A stretch of 64,000 nt of DNA from Chitinophaga varians (GCF_014529945.1 NZ_JACVFB010000001.1:1488001-1552000), one strand, 5' to 3'. Shown: positions 42,125 through 54,553, counted from the stretch's first letter. Numbers and translations are program-made. Notes: generated by a model from the letters alone, not told the origin.

Positions 42125-42613
42125 ATGGGAACTAAAAAAGCAAAAAACATTGTTTGGGGACTGTGTCTGGCGGCTATTGCCACTTTTACATTTACCGGTT
42201 GCAGCAAAAAAGATGATCCGCCTGCCGCCAAAAAGATAACGATCAAATATACGATTACTGCAAACGGTGTCTCCGACATGGACGACCTCGGCTTTTCTGC
42301 ACAGGCAGGTAATCACGATGCCAGTCAATACGGCGCACCCGTATGGAAAATCAATGGTGCAGAACAGGGAAATCAGGATAATGTTAGCGTAGACGATAGA
42401 AAGTTTTTGGGAAGTACCAAGACTTATGTCTTGGAAACCGTTAAACCTTTTGATTTTGCCTTTTTGAAAGTGACATGTACGAACATGGACGGAGAGCCGA
42501 TTATCTTAACTTATAAGGCTGAAATAAACGGTCAGGTACAAACAAATGAGAATGCTACTATTGTAGCTGGTGGAGGCGCTTATATCAAGGATTTCTCCTA
42601 TAAAGCTCAGTAA
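42125..42613 (+). CDS. Small lipoprotein, unknown function
   Basis: 162 residues with a lipobox ending at Cys26 (TFTFTGCSKKDD). The mature part is one beta-rich domain (KKITIKYTITANGVSDMDDL, then VETVKPFDFAFLKVTCTN) resembling Ig-like folds of Bacteroidota surface lipoproteins. The acidic residues right after the lipidated Cys (SKKDD) could act as a surface-export signal. A strong terminator follows. Confidence 0.75.
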   Translation: MGTKKAKNIVWGLCLAAIATFTFTGCSKKDDPPAAKKITIKYTITANGVSDMDDLGFSAQAGNHDASQYGAPVWKINGAEQGNQDNVSVDDRKFLGSTKTYVLETVKPFDFAFLKVTCTNMDGEPIILTYKAEINGQVQTNENATIVAGGGAYIKDFSYKAQ

Positions 42614-42662
42614 CATGTTTTTCAGCGGTGTCAGCTGATTTCTTTATAATCGCAGATAAGTT

Positions 42663-42688
42663 AAGCGGTGCACGTCGGTGCACCGCTT
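42663..42688. terminator. Intrinsic terminator between convergent genes
   Basis: Perfect 11-bp stem AAGCGGTGCAC / GTGCACCGCTT with a GTCG loop, followed by CGTTTTTTT. Confidence 0.88.
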
Positions 42689-42696
42689 CGTTTTTT

Positions 42697-44178
42697 TCAG
42701 GCTGGTTGTATTGATAAGGCATGATGAAATACATTCAACGGGTCCCATTTGGCTTTCACACGTTGCAGCCTCGGGTAATTGTCTTTGTAGTAAAGGGTAT
42801 ACCAGGGAGTGCCGGATTTGTTCCATACCGGGTCGGCAAGGTCTGTGTCCGGATGGTTGATCATGGCGCCGTCGGTTTGTTCGTTGGGGACCGGTACGCC
42901 GCCGGTGTCAGGAAAAAGATCTTTGTAAAAATTACGGACCCATTCCAGGCTGGGTGCTGCGCCTTTGGGATCTAGCCAGCCGGTATTACATGCTACGTCC
43001 ATGATGCAGCTTCGTTGAGCCGTGGCCGTGGCATCCGGGGTAATGGTATTTACTTTGCCTCCGTAGGTGGCCATGCCTAATCCGCCACCGATAGGCGCTT
43101 CCGCAGTCAGGTACCGGTAGGCCGTTGCAATCTGGCTGTCGGTCAGCGGCGCACGGAAATAGGCGTCTTTTACTTTGGCGGCCACACTGTCCATGCCGGG
43201 TTGAAACAGCTCCGGGAACGGATTGAGCGCAAAACGCAGCCACGGGCTTTCTTCGATCTGCAACGAATAAGGTATACCAACGGGTACGGCTATATCAGCC
43301 AGATGATGGTCTATCAGCCGGTGTGCATCTGCTCCGGTGGCCAGCCCTTTTATTTCCAGTTTACCGATGTTCCGGTGGTTCAGGAAAAGGATGCTGAACA
43401 ACGGCAGGGTGGGGGAATCCGGCTTGCTGTGCTGATGACACCAGGTGCCGAAGTTTTTTGCGAGCCGGTTAAATGCTCCTTCATCAAATTCTTTCCATTC
43501 CCAGGAAACCCTGAAAGTGGTAATGGCAGACGGTGCTTTAGGCAGCGCGGTGTACGGATCGTTGCCGGTGGCATCCGGTGCGCGTAACCAGTAACGGGTA
43601 ACAATACCGAAGTTGCCGCCACCGGCGCCGGTATGCGCCCACCATAGTTCCCGGTGAGGGTCATTATTTTCTCTGGTGGCGATGACAGCCTGCGCTTTTC
43701 CGGAAGTGTCAACGGTCACCACTTCCACGGCGTAGAGATAGTCTGCTGCCAGGCCATATTCCCGGCAGAGAAAGCCGAAGGCGCCGCCTGCCACGTGTCC
43801 GCCCATGCCTATGCCCGGATGCTCTCCGGCAGGGAGTACTACGCTCCAGCCCAGGAACAACCTGCGATACATTTCTCCTACAGTGGCGCCGGCTTCTACC
43901 ATAAAAGCCGCCCGCGCGGCATCGTAACTGATATTGGTCATGAGCGAGAGGTCCAGCAATACCTGCACGGCCGGATCAGACACAAACCCTTCGAGACAAT
44001 GCCCGCCGCTGCGCACCACCAGCCTCCGCTGACTACTCACTGCTTCCTGCACGGCTGCGGTCACTTCTGCTGTAGAGGCAGGTAATACAATGTATTCAGG
44101 CTTCCCTGTATAACGTTTGTTGAATCTTTTTTCTGCGAGATCGGAATAGCGTATATCCCCCGGCGTGATTTTTTCCAT
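42697..44178 (-). CDS. FAD-linked oxidoreductase, berberine-bridge-enzyme type
   Basis: 493 residues. The FAD_binding_4 domain is seen in YIVLPASTAEVTAAVQEAV and the flavinylation region VVRSGGHCLEGF (His attachment site), followed by VEAGATVGEMYRRL and GIGMGGHVAGGAFGFL. The C-terminal BBE segment is YPRLQRVKAKWDPLNVFHH. Such enzymes oxidise alcohols or sugars, or close rings in secondary metabolites; there is no signal peptide, and the neighbours do not define a pathway. Confidence 0.9.
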   Translation of the reverse strand: MEKITPGDIRYSDLAEKRFNKRYTGKPEYIVLPASTAEVTAAVQEAVSSQRRLVVRSGGHCLEGFVSDPAVQVLLDLSLMTNISYDAARAAFMVEAGATVGEMYRRLFLGWSVVLPAGEHPGIGMGGHVAGGAFGFLCREYGLAADYLYAVEVVTVDTSGKAQAVIATRENNDPHRELWWAHTGAGGGNFGIVTRYWLRAPDATGNDPYTALPKAPSAITTFRVSWEWKEFDEGAFNRLAKNFGTWCHQHSKPDSPTLPLFSILFLNHRNIGKLEIKGLATGADAHRLIDHHLADIAVPVGIPYSLQIEESPWLRFALNPFPELFQPGMDSVAAKVKDAYFRAPLTDSQIATAYRYLTAEAPIGGGLGMATYGGKVNTITPDATATAQRSCIMDVACNTGWLDPKGAAPSLEWVRNFYKDLFPDTGGVPVPNEQTDGAMINHPDTDLADPVWNKSGTPWYTLYYKDNYPRLQRVKAKWDPLNVFHHALSIQPA

Positions 44179-44385
44179 AGAATGAGTTTAACAAAAAGAG
44201 GTTTGATGTGGATGATAGATGTTGCAACAGATCACATGGCCATGAAATAAAGATAACGATTGCCGGAAAAATAACAAACGCTTTCAAAGATAGCTCCTGA
44301 CTGCATATTTTCGGGAATACAGATTATATTGCGGTGGAAAACCAATTCAGCATTTAATAATAAAATCCAGCCAAAACCTACTTCT

Positions 44386-44976
44386 ATGGCAAAAACCGGC
44401 GCAGAAAAAGTCGACGCATTTATGGAAAGATCCGAAACGTGGCGCGAAGAATTTGAGAAACTGAGAGAGATACTGCTTGACTGTCAACTAACGGAAGAAC
44501 TAAAATGGGGCGTTCCCTGCTACACCTACAACAACAGTAACGTTGTGTTGATGCACGGATTCAAAGAGTACTGTGCATTGCTGTTCTTCAAAGGCGCACT
44601 GATGGCCGATCCGGAAGGTATCCTGGTGATACAGACAGAAAATGTACAGGCTACCCGCCAGATCCGTTTTACGAATGTGCGGGAGATCGTCAAACTAACA
44701 CGTGCCATCAAATCCTATGTGTATGAAGCGATAGAAGTAGAGAAAGCCGGTTTTAGAGTGGAATATAAAAAGACGGAGGAGTTTAATATGCCGGAAGAGT
44801 TTCAGCAGTTGCTGGATAAAAAGCCGGCGCTGAAGAAAGCTTTTGAAGCCCTGACACCCGGCCGGCAAAGAGGTTATCTGCTGTACTTCTCCGCAGCCAA
44901 ACAATCCAAAACGAGAATAGCAAGGATCGAAAAATATATGCCTTATATCCTGGAAGGAAAAGGATTGAACGACTAA
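44386..44976 (+). CDS. YdeI/OmpD-associated (DUF1801) protein
   Basis: 196 residues from the ATG at 44386; the upstream extension is not typical. The DUF1801 part is ELKWGVPCYTYNNSNVVLMH and CALLFFKGALM. The C-terminal YdeI signature is FEALTPGRQRGYLLYFSAAK followed by RIARIEKYMP. The family is soluble and widespread; its function is not established. Confidence 0.87.
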   Translation: MAKTGAEKVDAFMERSETWREEFEKLREILLDCQLTEELKWGVPCYTYNNSNVVLMHGFKEYCALLFFKGALMADPEGILVIQTENVQATRQIRFTNVREIVKLTRAIKSYVYEAIEVEKAGFRVEYKKTEEFNMPEEFQQLLDKKPALKKAFEALTPGRQRGYLLYFSAAKQSKTRIARIEKYMPYILEGKGLND

Positions 44977-44980
44977 AAAT

Positions 44981-45013
44981 AAAACAGCCTCCATATTATA
45001 TGGAGGCTGTTTT
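44981..45013. terminator. Bidirectional terminator before katG
   Basis: Perfect 15-bp stem AAAACAGCCTCCATA / TATGGAGGCTGTTTT with a TTA loop and a following T tract, between convergent genes. Confidence 0.9.
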
Positions 45014-45032
45014 TTATCATCGTATAAGACGA

Positions 45033-47393
<2,361 letters not shown>

Positions 47394-47531
47394 TCAATTA
47401 GTTCTATAATCTAATAGTCAAAACCTATTCGTACGGACAAGCTGTCGGTGGTGGATCATCTATATACATCAGCGGTACACTGCTCAACGTCACGGTTTCC
47501 GGGTGCTACTTCTAATATACTAAATTTCAGT

Positions 47532-48686
47532 TTATTCCCCGCTGTTGTAAAGTAAAGCACTGCCTTTTTTGGAAGCAGCGATGGCTGCTGCGCTATAAGT
47601 CAGCATCTGATCTTCATAATTTCTTAATGTTTCCATCAGTGACAATCCACTGTCGATCGTTTTTTTCAGGTGTGCTGTCAGCGCGGCAGCATCCCGTAAA
47701 GCGGTATTGGCGCCCAGTCCTGCTGCTGGGCTCATGGTATGAATGGCGTCGCCCATGACCGTCACCGGTGCGTTATCTGCCCGCCGGCCCTGCACGGAAT
47801 GCCGTACGGGAACAATAGCGCTGGCAGTAACGGCTGCACCGCTGAACAAGGGACTTAATGCGGCGGGAAACGCCTCGGTGGCCTGCCCGATAGCCTGCTG
47901 CAGCGCAGGAACAGATAACCTCAGTGACTGGTCCTGCTGTAACCCGAAACTGCTGCGCTGCCCAATCAGCGCCCAGTAGAGGTAATCTTCCGGTGGCGTC
48001 ACCGCTGCGTCACTGATCCGGTTGAATTCCATCACGTCAATGATACCGGCGATATTTTCCCCGAAAATGACACTGGTGCCCTGTTGAAGCAGCTGCCGGC
48101 GTTGCTCGTCCCACTGCACTTTACCATAGATGCACACATTGCCGGTGTCATGTAAACCGGTGCCGGGAAAACAGCTGGCGGTGAGCGCTGAAGCGGCGCC
48201 ATTGGCTATCACCAGCAAATCTGCGGTGACGGTCTCCCCATCGGCAAAAAAACATTGTATCGTCTGGTCAGGCTGTACGCTGTATCCTGTGAGGTCTCTG
48301 TCGAAAATCACCTGTTGTTCAATACCGCTGATCAGCACCCGCCGCAGGGTATGACGGTCGGCCTTCAGATCGGCAGGTATCTCCCTTTCATCTTTTATCC
48401 ATTGGTCTACCCATTTGTTGTCCAGCGCCTGCATGCGCGTATCGAGGGTATACACCGGCGCCGGCACGGCAGCCGTATTTTCAAAGGCGGCATACAAATC
48501 GGCCGGGAGGCAGGTGGACAGCGACTCCTGACCGGAATAGTCTATCCGGATGCGGTAGCCCTGCGTTCTGCTATTGAACGCAGCATCTTTTTCATATACG
48601 GTAAAATCTATTCCCGCTTTTTTTAAGCCCTGAGCCAGGCACAGGCCACCAAGGCCGGCTCCTGCGATGATTACTTTCATTGCCAT
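47532..48686 (-). CDS. FAD-dependent monooxygenase (PHBH fold)
   Basis: 384 residues from the Met at 48686; 48680 is an equally good start. The N-terminal FAD motif is IIAGAGLGGLCLAQGLKKAG with the basic/acidic end VYEKD. The second FAD motif is VTVMGDAIHTMSPAAGLGAN. These enzymes hydroxylate aromatic substrates or antibiotics (TetX-like). It lies 74 bp downstream of an AraC regulator on the same strand, so that regulator may control it. Confidence 0.9.
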   Translation of the reverse strand: MAMKVIIAGAGLGGLCLAQGLKKAGIDFTVYEKDAAFNSRTQGYRIRIDYSGQESLSTCLPADLYAAFENTAAVPAPVYTLDTRMQALDNKWVDQWIKDEREIPADLKADRHTLRRVLISGIEQQVIFDRDLTGYSVQPDQTIQCFFADGETVTADLLVIANGAASALTASCFPGTGLHDTGNVCIYGKVQWDEQRRQLLQQGTSVIFGENIAGIIDVMEFNRISDAAVTPPEDYLYWALIGQRSSFGLQQDQSLRLSVPALQQAIGQATEAFPAALSPLFSGAAVTASAIVPVRHSVQGRRADNAPVTVMGDAIHTMSPAAGLGANTALRDAAALTAHLKKTIDSGLSLMETLRNYEDQMLTYSAAAIAASKKGSALLYNSGE

Positions 48687-48760
48687 GGTTGTACGTTTTG
48701 CCTGCAAAGCTCCTGTACTAACGGCTCGCAAAAAATGGACAAACGCCGGGATGCCTGGTA

Positions 48761-49621
48761 CTATTTTCGGGATTGCGCGCGAAACTGCTGCGGGGTGATG
48801 CCTGTTTTTTTCCGGAACAACCGCGAGAAGTAAGCGTGGTCCTCATATCCCAGTCCATGCGCAATTTCTTTGATGGTATCATCCGTATGGTACAGGCGGC
48901 GCCTGGCTTCCAGCATCAGCTGCTCATGTATCCAGTGGTTGACGGTAAAGCCCGACTGGGCGGTCACGGTTTCGCTGAGGTAAGTAGCGGAAATATGCAA
49001 TGCTGCCGCATAGGCGGAAGGTGTCCTTAAGGTAAGATAGTTGTTGACCAGCAAAGCCCTGAACTGGCGCATGATGGTCTCCGGCCTGCTGCTATGATGG
49101 CCGGCCGGTTTACTGTTTTGGTAAACTCCGGTGAAAATACCGGTGCAGATGTCGATGCCGCCGTTGAGCATCTGTTGACGGAAAGGCAGGTCTGCCGGTT
49201 GTTCCAGCAGTTGCTCCAGCAATCGCAGCCCCTGGAGTAGCAGGCCGGTTGCAGCTGTATCCGGGGAGGTCGGCTGCTGCATGCCATTCACCGCTTCCAG
49301 CGCGCTGCTGTAAACAGCCGGTATCAGCTCCGGTGCGAGGGATAACGCGATCGCCTGTACGTGATCTGCATGTACACAGGCATGTACCTGTCCCGGATAT
49401 ACGTAGATAACTTCTCCCTGTTTGATATCATACTGTTCAAAGTCGATCATAAAGCGGCAACGGCCACTTTCTACCAGCAGAAAAAGGTAGTGATCATCCC
49501 GGTGGGCCTCCGGCTGATAAATATCTCCCGCACTGGCGGCCCGCAGCTGGCGTATGGCAATCCCTTCCCCATGGGCTGTTTCCAGTGTATGTATGGGTAT
49601 GACCGTTTTTTTGCGCCCCAT
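48761..49621 (-). CDS. AraC-family transcriptional regulator
   Basis: 286 residues from the ATG at 49621; the much longer open frame beyond it has no domain sense. An N-terminal cupin-like sensor is visible (AHRDDHYLFLLVESGRCRFM, then QGEVIYVYPGQVHA). The C-terminal double HTH shows LHISATYLSETVTAQSGFTV and IKEIAHGLGYEDHAYFSRLF. It is probably the regulator of the flavin monooxygenase gene behind it. Confidence 0.9.
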   Translation of the reverse strand: MGRKKTVIPIHTLETAHGEGIAIRQLRAASAGDIYQPEAHRDDHYLFLLVESGRCRFMIDFEQYDIKQGEVIYVYPGQVHACVHADHVQAIALSLAPELIPAVYSSALEAVNGMQQPTSPDTAATGLLLQGLRLLEQLLEQPADLPFRQQMLNGGIDICTGIFTGVYQNSKPAGHHSSRPETIMRQFRALLVNNYLTLRTPSAYAAALHISATYLSETVTAQSGFTVNHWIHEQLMLEARRRLYHTDDTIKEIAHGLGYEDHAYFSRLFRKKTGITPQQFRAQSRK

Positions 49622-49777
49622 CGTCCAACGTTTTATAAGTGCAAGATCTGTTTTTTTTGTTGATAAGCGGATCCGATACCTCGCATACGCCTGGGCAGAA
49701 AGAAACTTCCCCACATTTCTTCCTTTCCCTGTTTTTTCTATATTTACCGGCGATTCCACCATAATACCCTCCGGACG

Positions 49778-51004
49778 ATGAAAAAGTTGATCTTCTTTTG
49801 TACCCTGATCTTTACCGCCCAACTTACACGGGCACAAAACGGCATATCTTTCTTTAACGGTTCCTGGAAGGAAGTACAGGAAGAGGCGACCCGACAGCAG
49901 AAAATGATATTTGTGGATGTATATACTGAATGGTGCGGCCCCTGCAAGTACATGGACAGGGAAGTGTTTACCGACACAACGGTAGCCCGGAAATATGCCG
50001 CTCATTTTATTGCCTATAAGCTGGATGCTGAAAAAGGAGAGGGCGTGGAGCTATCCCGCAGGTATAACGTGGGCGCCTATCCGACTTTTTTGTTCCTCAA
50101 CAGTGGCGGTTATGTTGTACACAAAGTGACGGGCGAAAGAGAGAAGGCGCCTTTCATCGGATTGGCCGATGTGGCGGTAAAGGCCGGCGCAGACAAGCAC
50201 AATCCGGGCAATCTGGAAAAGCTGTTCGCCGAAGGGGACCGCAGCCCGCAGTTCCTGAGGGATTATCTCCGTCGCCTCGCGGAAGCAGATCTCGACAACA
50301 GTGAAGTGCTGGACGCTTATTTTAAAACCATCCCTGCACCGGTGCTGGAAGATGACAGTACGCTGCTCTTCTTCGCCCGGCATGTCAACGGAACACACAC
50401 CGCGACGGTCGTATACCTGATGAATCACTATCATCAGTTAAGTGATACCGCCAAAGCAAAAGTATCCGGTCGCCTCTTTGAAAAGCTGGTGAGAAACGGC
50501 GCCGGCCTGGCGTTAAAGGAGAAGCGGCTGCTGGAATATAATGCGCTGCTGGCATTCGGGCGACAGCTGTCGGGGCTGCAGGAGGGTCAACAAGCTTTTC
50601 TTAACCGCCTTGATCTTGTGTATAGCAGCCAGATCAGAGACTACCAGCTGCTAAAGAAAGCGGGTTATATCATGGCAGCGCGCCCTTATGCGGTTTCAAC
50701 AGATGCTGCTCGTGCTGAAGACAAACGGCGCTATGATAAAATCATGCAGCCTTTTTTAACAGGGGAGAAGGACAGTACAAAAATTCCCGGCTTCGCGGAA
50801 GAGAGAAAAATCATCACCGAAATTTATTCCAGAGAAATCAGCGAGCAGCTGTATACCGCCGCGAAAGCCTTTGTGCTGTTGCCATCGTCTGAAAACAAAG
50901 CATTGACAGATGCCCTGCTGTGGGCCAAACGGTGTGAAGCGTTGATGCCGGGTACAAAACCATTTATAGATTTGATAAAGGAATTGGAGGAGAAAAAGAA
51001 ATGA
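49778..51004 (+). CDS. Periplasmic thioredoxin-fold protein
   Basis: 408 residues with the signal peptide KKLIFFCTLIFTAQLTRAQ. A thioredoxin domain follows, with the redox motif EWCGPCKYMDREVF around residue 50 and a cis-Pro region GAYPTFLFLNSGG. The remaining 250 residues are helical and TPR-like (for example LFARHVNGTHTATVVYLMNH). Plausibly a disulfide-exchange or reductase partner in the envelope. Start is the ATG at 49778, divergent from the AraC gene. Confidence 0.88.
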   Translation: MKKLIFFCTLIFTAQLTRAQNGISFFNGSWKEVQEEATRQQKMIFVDVYTEWCGPCKYMDREVFTDTTVARKYAAHFIAYKLDAEKGEGVELSRRYNVGAYPTFLFLNSGGYVVHKVTGEREKAPFIGLADVAVKAGADKHNPGNLEKLFAEGDRSPQFLRDYLRRLAEADLDNSEVLDAYFKTIPAPVLEDDSTLLFFARHVNGTHTATVVYLMNHYHQLSDTAKAKVSGRLFEKLVRNGAGLALKEKRLLEYNALLAFGRQLSGLQEGQQAFLNRLDLVYSSQIRDYQLLKKAGYIMAARPYAVSTDAARAEDKRRYDKIMQPFLTGEKDSTKIPGFAEERKIITEIYSREISEQLYTAAKAFVLLPSSENKALTDALLWAKRCEALMPGTKPFIDLIKELEEKKK

Positions 51005-51043
51005 TCGAAAGACTTATCTTGCGGATAACCGAATAACGCTTTA

Positions 51044-51619
51044 ATGCAAAATACCACCACCATGCAAAAACAGTTAACCACACTGGATCAATACCTGTCA
51101 CAATTGAGACCGGAATTTTACACGCACCTGAATGCCCCGCTGACAGAAGAAGCGATAGCCGCACTGGAAAAGTCATATGCCATTACATTGCCCGAAGACC
51201 TCAAAACCCTTTATCAGTGGAAGAACGGACAACGAGATGACTGCTACGAAGCGTTTGTCAATAACTCCGGTTTCCTGCCGTTGCAGGAGGCATTGGAAGT
51301 CGCAAAAGAAATGACCGGCATGATTGGCTTTGATTTTGACGTGGAGAACTGGTGGCATGCAGCCTGGATTCCCATTTTTCATAACGGTGGCGGCGATTAT
51401 ATTTGTTACGATACCGGTGGCGTTTTCACGGGCACAAAAGGACAGCTGGTGGAGTTCTGGCACAGAGATAGCGACCGGAACGTGATCGCTCCTGACCTGG
51501 AGGGCTTTTTACAGGTCGTCAATCAATATTATGAGGAAACAGCCCCGGCTTCTTTTGACGACTTCTTTACGTTGGAATATTTTATAGAAGGTTATCCCAA
51601 AAGGTTTTATGCAGAATAG
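51044..51619 (+). CDS. SMI1/KNR4-family protein
   Basis: 191 residues (a second Met at 51062). The SMI1_KNR4 signature is EEAIAALEKSYAITLPEDL followed by LYQWKNGQ, and WWHAAWIPIFHNGGGDYICY in the middle. In bacteria this family includes many immunity proteins against secreted toxins, but also general regulators. No toxin gene is adjacent, so it may be an orphan immunity gene. Confidence 0.85.
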   Translation: MQNTTTMQKQLTTLDQYLSQLRPEFYTHLNAPLTEEAIAALEKSYAITLPEDLKTLYQWKNGQRDDCYEAFVNNSGFLPLQEALEVAKEMTGMIGFDFDVENWWHAAWIPIFHNGGGDYICYDTGGVFTGTKGQLVEFWHRDSDRNVIAPDLEGFLQVVNQYYEETAPASFDDFFTLEYFIEGYPKRFYAE

Positions 51620-51699
51620 ACAGGCGAGGTTGTCTGGCAGGGGAGGATTTAACATTCTTTTAAAAGACGGCGCATTAACTTGGATACAAATCCTCGTTT

Positions 51700-53181
51700 A
51701 TGCCTGCACGTTTTACCCGCTGCGTGACCCTGTTTTGTTGTCTCTCTGTTTCAGCTTTTTCCCAGCAGTTTGAGCCGGTGGTGGTAGATTCCGCCGCTTC
51801 TTCCACAGGTTACTATATCGCATTGCAGCCCGCGTCCCGTCAGATCCAGGGCGTTATGGTGCTGATGCCTGGTTTCAATGATCCTCCGGAAGCGGTGTTT
51901 GCCAATAGTAAATTACAAAACATCGCCTGGACCAACGATATATTGACCATCGCGGTAGGTGGCGGGCAAAATTTAGTGTTGTCGGAGGAGTTGCAGCAAC
52001 GGCTCAACGCGGTGTTGAAAGATGTCATACAACGGTACAAGGCAGACCCGAATCGGTTTGTGATAGGTGGGTTTTCAGCTGGTGGCTCGCTGGCCTTGCG
52101 GTATACGGAATTGTGCCGGGAGAAGCCGGCCTCATTTCCGGTGCAGCCACAAGCGGTGTTTTCTGTGGATGGCCCGGTAGACATGCCTGATCTGTTACAG
52201 CGATACGATAAATTCATCAAAAGAGACTTCAGTGCCAGGAGCACCAATGAGGGAAAGATGGTCAAAAAGATGCTGGCCGACCAGTTGGGGGAATTGCCCG
52301 GCAGTCTGCCGCGTTACGTGGCCATTTCCCCGTTCTATATGGGCAGCGATGCGCCGGGCAACGAGCGTTTCCTGCAACACGTGGCAGTAAGAAGCTACCA
52401 CGACCTGGACATGGCCTGGCAAATCAAAGAAAGACGTAACAGCCTCTATGATGTCAATGCCGCGGCGGCTTCTGAAATGATCAGCCGCCTGCAGCAGCAA
52501 GGCAATGAAGAAGCTGAACTCATGCAGGCTAAATATCCCGGTCGCAATGCTAATGGCGAACGCAATCCACATTCCTGGTCTATTGTGGATGAAACAGAAC
52601 TGGTGCAATGGGTGCGGCGTAAACTGCGCTTCCTGCCGGAAAATGTGCCAGGCAACTATCAGCTGGGAACACCCACGGGATGGGCGGTGGAAAGGATGAA
52701 ATTTCCCATCGACTTCGCGCCGGCCATTCAATACCAGGGATATGAAGACCTGCGCTTTTTGCCAGGCTGGGGAGATCAGAAAAGTGAAGCGTACTGGAGC
52801 TACTGCTTTCTGTGGTGGCTGGAAGGAAAGCCACAACTGGACAAAGCCACCCTTGAATCTTATCTAAAAGCATATTATGAAGGACTGGTCGGCCGTAATA
52901 TCGGTCCCCGACGGATACCGGCAGATAAAGTAGTGCCGGTGAAGGTGCAACTGACACCGATAAAAAGTACGCCCGGTGATGCACAAACGTTCATTGGCGA
53001 AATTGATATGCTGGACTATATGGGCGTACAACCGATACGGCTACACGTTGCCCTACATGTAAAAGACTGCGCAGCGGCCCAACGGAAGGCGTTGTTCGTG
53101 GAGCTGTCGCCCAGACCGGCCGGCCATACGGTATGGCAACAGATGGACCAGCTGTGGAAGACATTTGAATGCGGTAAATAG
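51700..53181 (+). CDS. Secreted alpha/beta hydrolase, unknown substrate
   Basis: 493 residues with the signal peptide TRCVTLFCCLSVSAFS. The nucleophile elbow is VIGGFSAGGSLALRY near residue 128, followed by VFSVDGPVDMPDLL. The C-terminal 230 residues (from about WAVERMKFPI) are not part of the hydrolase core and have no assignment. The stop abuts the end of the convergent lipoprotein gene with no gap. Confidence 0.8.
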   Translation: MPARFTRCVTLFCCLSVSAFSQQFEPVVVDSAASSTGYYIALQPASRQIQGVMVLMPGFNDPPEAVFANSKLQNIAWTNDILTIAVGGGQNLVLSEELQQRLNAVLKDVIQRYKADPNRFVIGGFSAGGSLALRYTELCREKPASFPVQPQAVFSVDGPVDMPDLLQRYDKFIKRDFSARSTNEGKMVKKMLADQLGELPGSLPRYVAISPFYMGSDAPGNERFLQHVAVRSYHDLDMAWQIKERRNSLYDVNAAAASEMISRLQQQGNEEAELMQAKYPGRNANGERNPHSWSIVDETELVQWVRRKLRFLPENVPGNYQLGTPTGWAVERMKFPIDFAPAIQYQGYEDLRFLPGWGDQKSEAYWSYCFLWWLEGKPQLDKATLESYLKAYYEGLVGRNIGPRRIPADKVVPVKVQLTPIKSTPGDAQTFIGEIDMLDYMGVQPIRLHVALHVKDCAAAQRKALFVELSPRPAGHTVWQQMDQLWKTFECGK

Positions 53182-53919
53182 TTATTCAAAATCGTACCCC
53201 CCGTTTTGGAAGGTCAGGCATTCCCGGAGATAGAACTTGCTGGTGATCAGTTTGTCGATGTTGGCCAGCTGCTCCGATATAGCCCGTCGTTCTGCGCCAA
53301 TACAATCATCTTCTGTGATCTCGTCTGCTGTCATTTGCCGCAGCATCGCTATATAATGACGTTTTTGTGGCGTGATGTCATAAGTCTTTTCCGTCTGGTA
53401 CTCGGGATAGTAGTAGGCGGCATATACTGCATAAGCTGGAAGCCTGCCCTGTCGATGGCCGAAGTAAGTACCACCACAGTGTAGTCTGCCTTCCAGGTCA
53501 TTGATCGCAGAAAATAGTTTCTGTAATTGCAGCCGGGTCCCATTTTGTGCGATGGCCTTTTTTTGCTGCATCATAAAAAAATAATAAACTTCGCAGAAAT
53601 AATCCCGACCGGCTTCGCTTTCAAATACACCGGTGCTGCCGGTCCCGGAGAGATATAGTACGTCCGGATGCGTGGCATAGGATGGGGAAAGCAGGGACGG
53701 GAAATAATCAGCAACGGTATTATACACTTCTGTCGTAAGGCGAAGCGTATCGTGGTTGATGGTGGTCAGGATGGTGTCATGGTCTATGTACAGGCTGGTG
53801 GGAATAGCCTCCTGTTTTGCTGATGCAGGAGCGCTCGCCTGTTTGTTTTTGCAACCGGTAAGGCTGTATAACAGGATTATCATCACCAGAAGGTTTTTAC
53901 AGAAAACACAGAAACGCAT
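53182..53919 (-). CDS. Lipoprotein, unknown function
   Basis: 245 residues from the Met at 53919. The lipobox is LLYSLTGC, with Cys23 lipidated. The mature part is alpha-helical (FCEVYYFFMMQQKKAIAQNG, then LQKLFSAINDLEGRLHCGG) with no known motif. It faces the hydrolase gene and has no operon partner. Confidence 0.7.
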   Translation of the reverse strand: MRFCVFCKNLLVMIILLYSLTGCKNKQASAPASAKQEAIPTSLYIDHDTILTTINHDTLRLTTEVYNTVADYFPSLLSPSYATHPDVLYLSGTGSTGVFESEAGRDYFCEVYYFFMMQQKKAIAQNGTRLQLQKLFSAINDLEGRLHCGGTYFGHRQGRLPAYAVYAAYYYPEYQTEKTYDITPQKRHYIAMLRQMTADEITEDDCIGAERRAISEQLANIDKLITSKFYLRECLTFQNGGYDFE

Positions 53920-53977
53920 AGTCGAGTATTTGGGATGATCTAATATAGATAAAAAGATAATTGACAAACAAAATAAG

Positions 53978-54544
53978 ATGGGAACAGCATATTTCAGGCC
54001 GTTGTCTGTAGAGTTTATTCCGCCGGGAGCGTTGTACCACGACTATGAAGAAACGGAGCCGATGCCGGGACATGAGACGGTGATCCGGCCGCTACTGGAA
54101 AACTGCCTGTACGCCCTGGTTTTTGGCATAAAAAAGGACAGCGAATTATATAAGGCCAATGCGGATATCCTGATAAGTGATAAGGGAAAATTCCGGTTGG
54201 ATACCTCCAAAGACTGTCTTACCGGACATGCATACTTATGGAATGCGAGAACCTGGACACGGGGTTCCATCATCATTGTGCTGAAACCCGATGCGGTAGA
54301 TTTTAATGACTTATTTCCACATACTTACAGGCCGTCTTTCAACGATACGCCTAATTCCGGCAATACGCTGAGTGCCGTAAAAAAGTGTGGGGAGGAGGCA
54401 GAAGCCGGAAACATTGCCATCTGTTTTTCGGCTTCCAACGGTACCGAATGGATATCAATTTATGCTAAAGGGCAGGCATGGGATGATATCCTCACTGCGG
54501 GTGAAAAACATTGCCACCAAAAGGACTATTACTTACCCCGATAA
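53978..54544 (+). CDS. Hypothetical protein, unknown family
   Basis: 188 residues from the ATG at 53978. Soluble, mixed alpha/beta, with DTPNSGNTLSAVKKCGEEAE and ASNGTEWISIYAKGQAWDDI. No signal peptide and no recognised domain. It is convergent with the next gene by a 9-bp gap. Such proteins in this genome type are often orphan immunity-like, but nothing proves that here. Confidence 0.55.
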   Translation: MGTAYFRPLSVEFIPPGALYHDYEETEPMPGHETVIRPLLENCLYALVFGIKKDSELYKANADILISDKGKFRLDTSKDCLTGHAYLWNARTWTRGSIIIVLKPDAVDFNDLFPHTYRPSFNDTPNSGNTLSAVKKCGEEAEAGNIAICFSASNGTEWISIYAKGQAWDDILTAGEKHCHQKDYYLPR

Positions 54545-54553
54545 CCTCATTGA

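Noticed and set aside
49622..50005. 5' extension of the AraC regulator
   Set aside because: It runs antisense into the thioredoxin-like gene and adds no domain; the ATG at 49621 starts directly before the cupin-like part.
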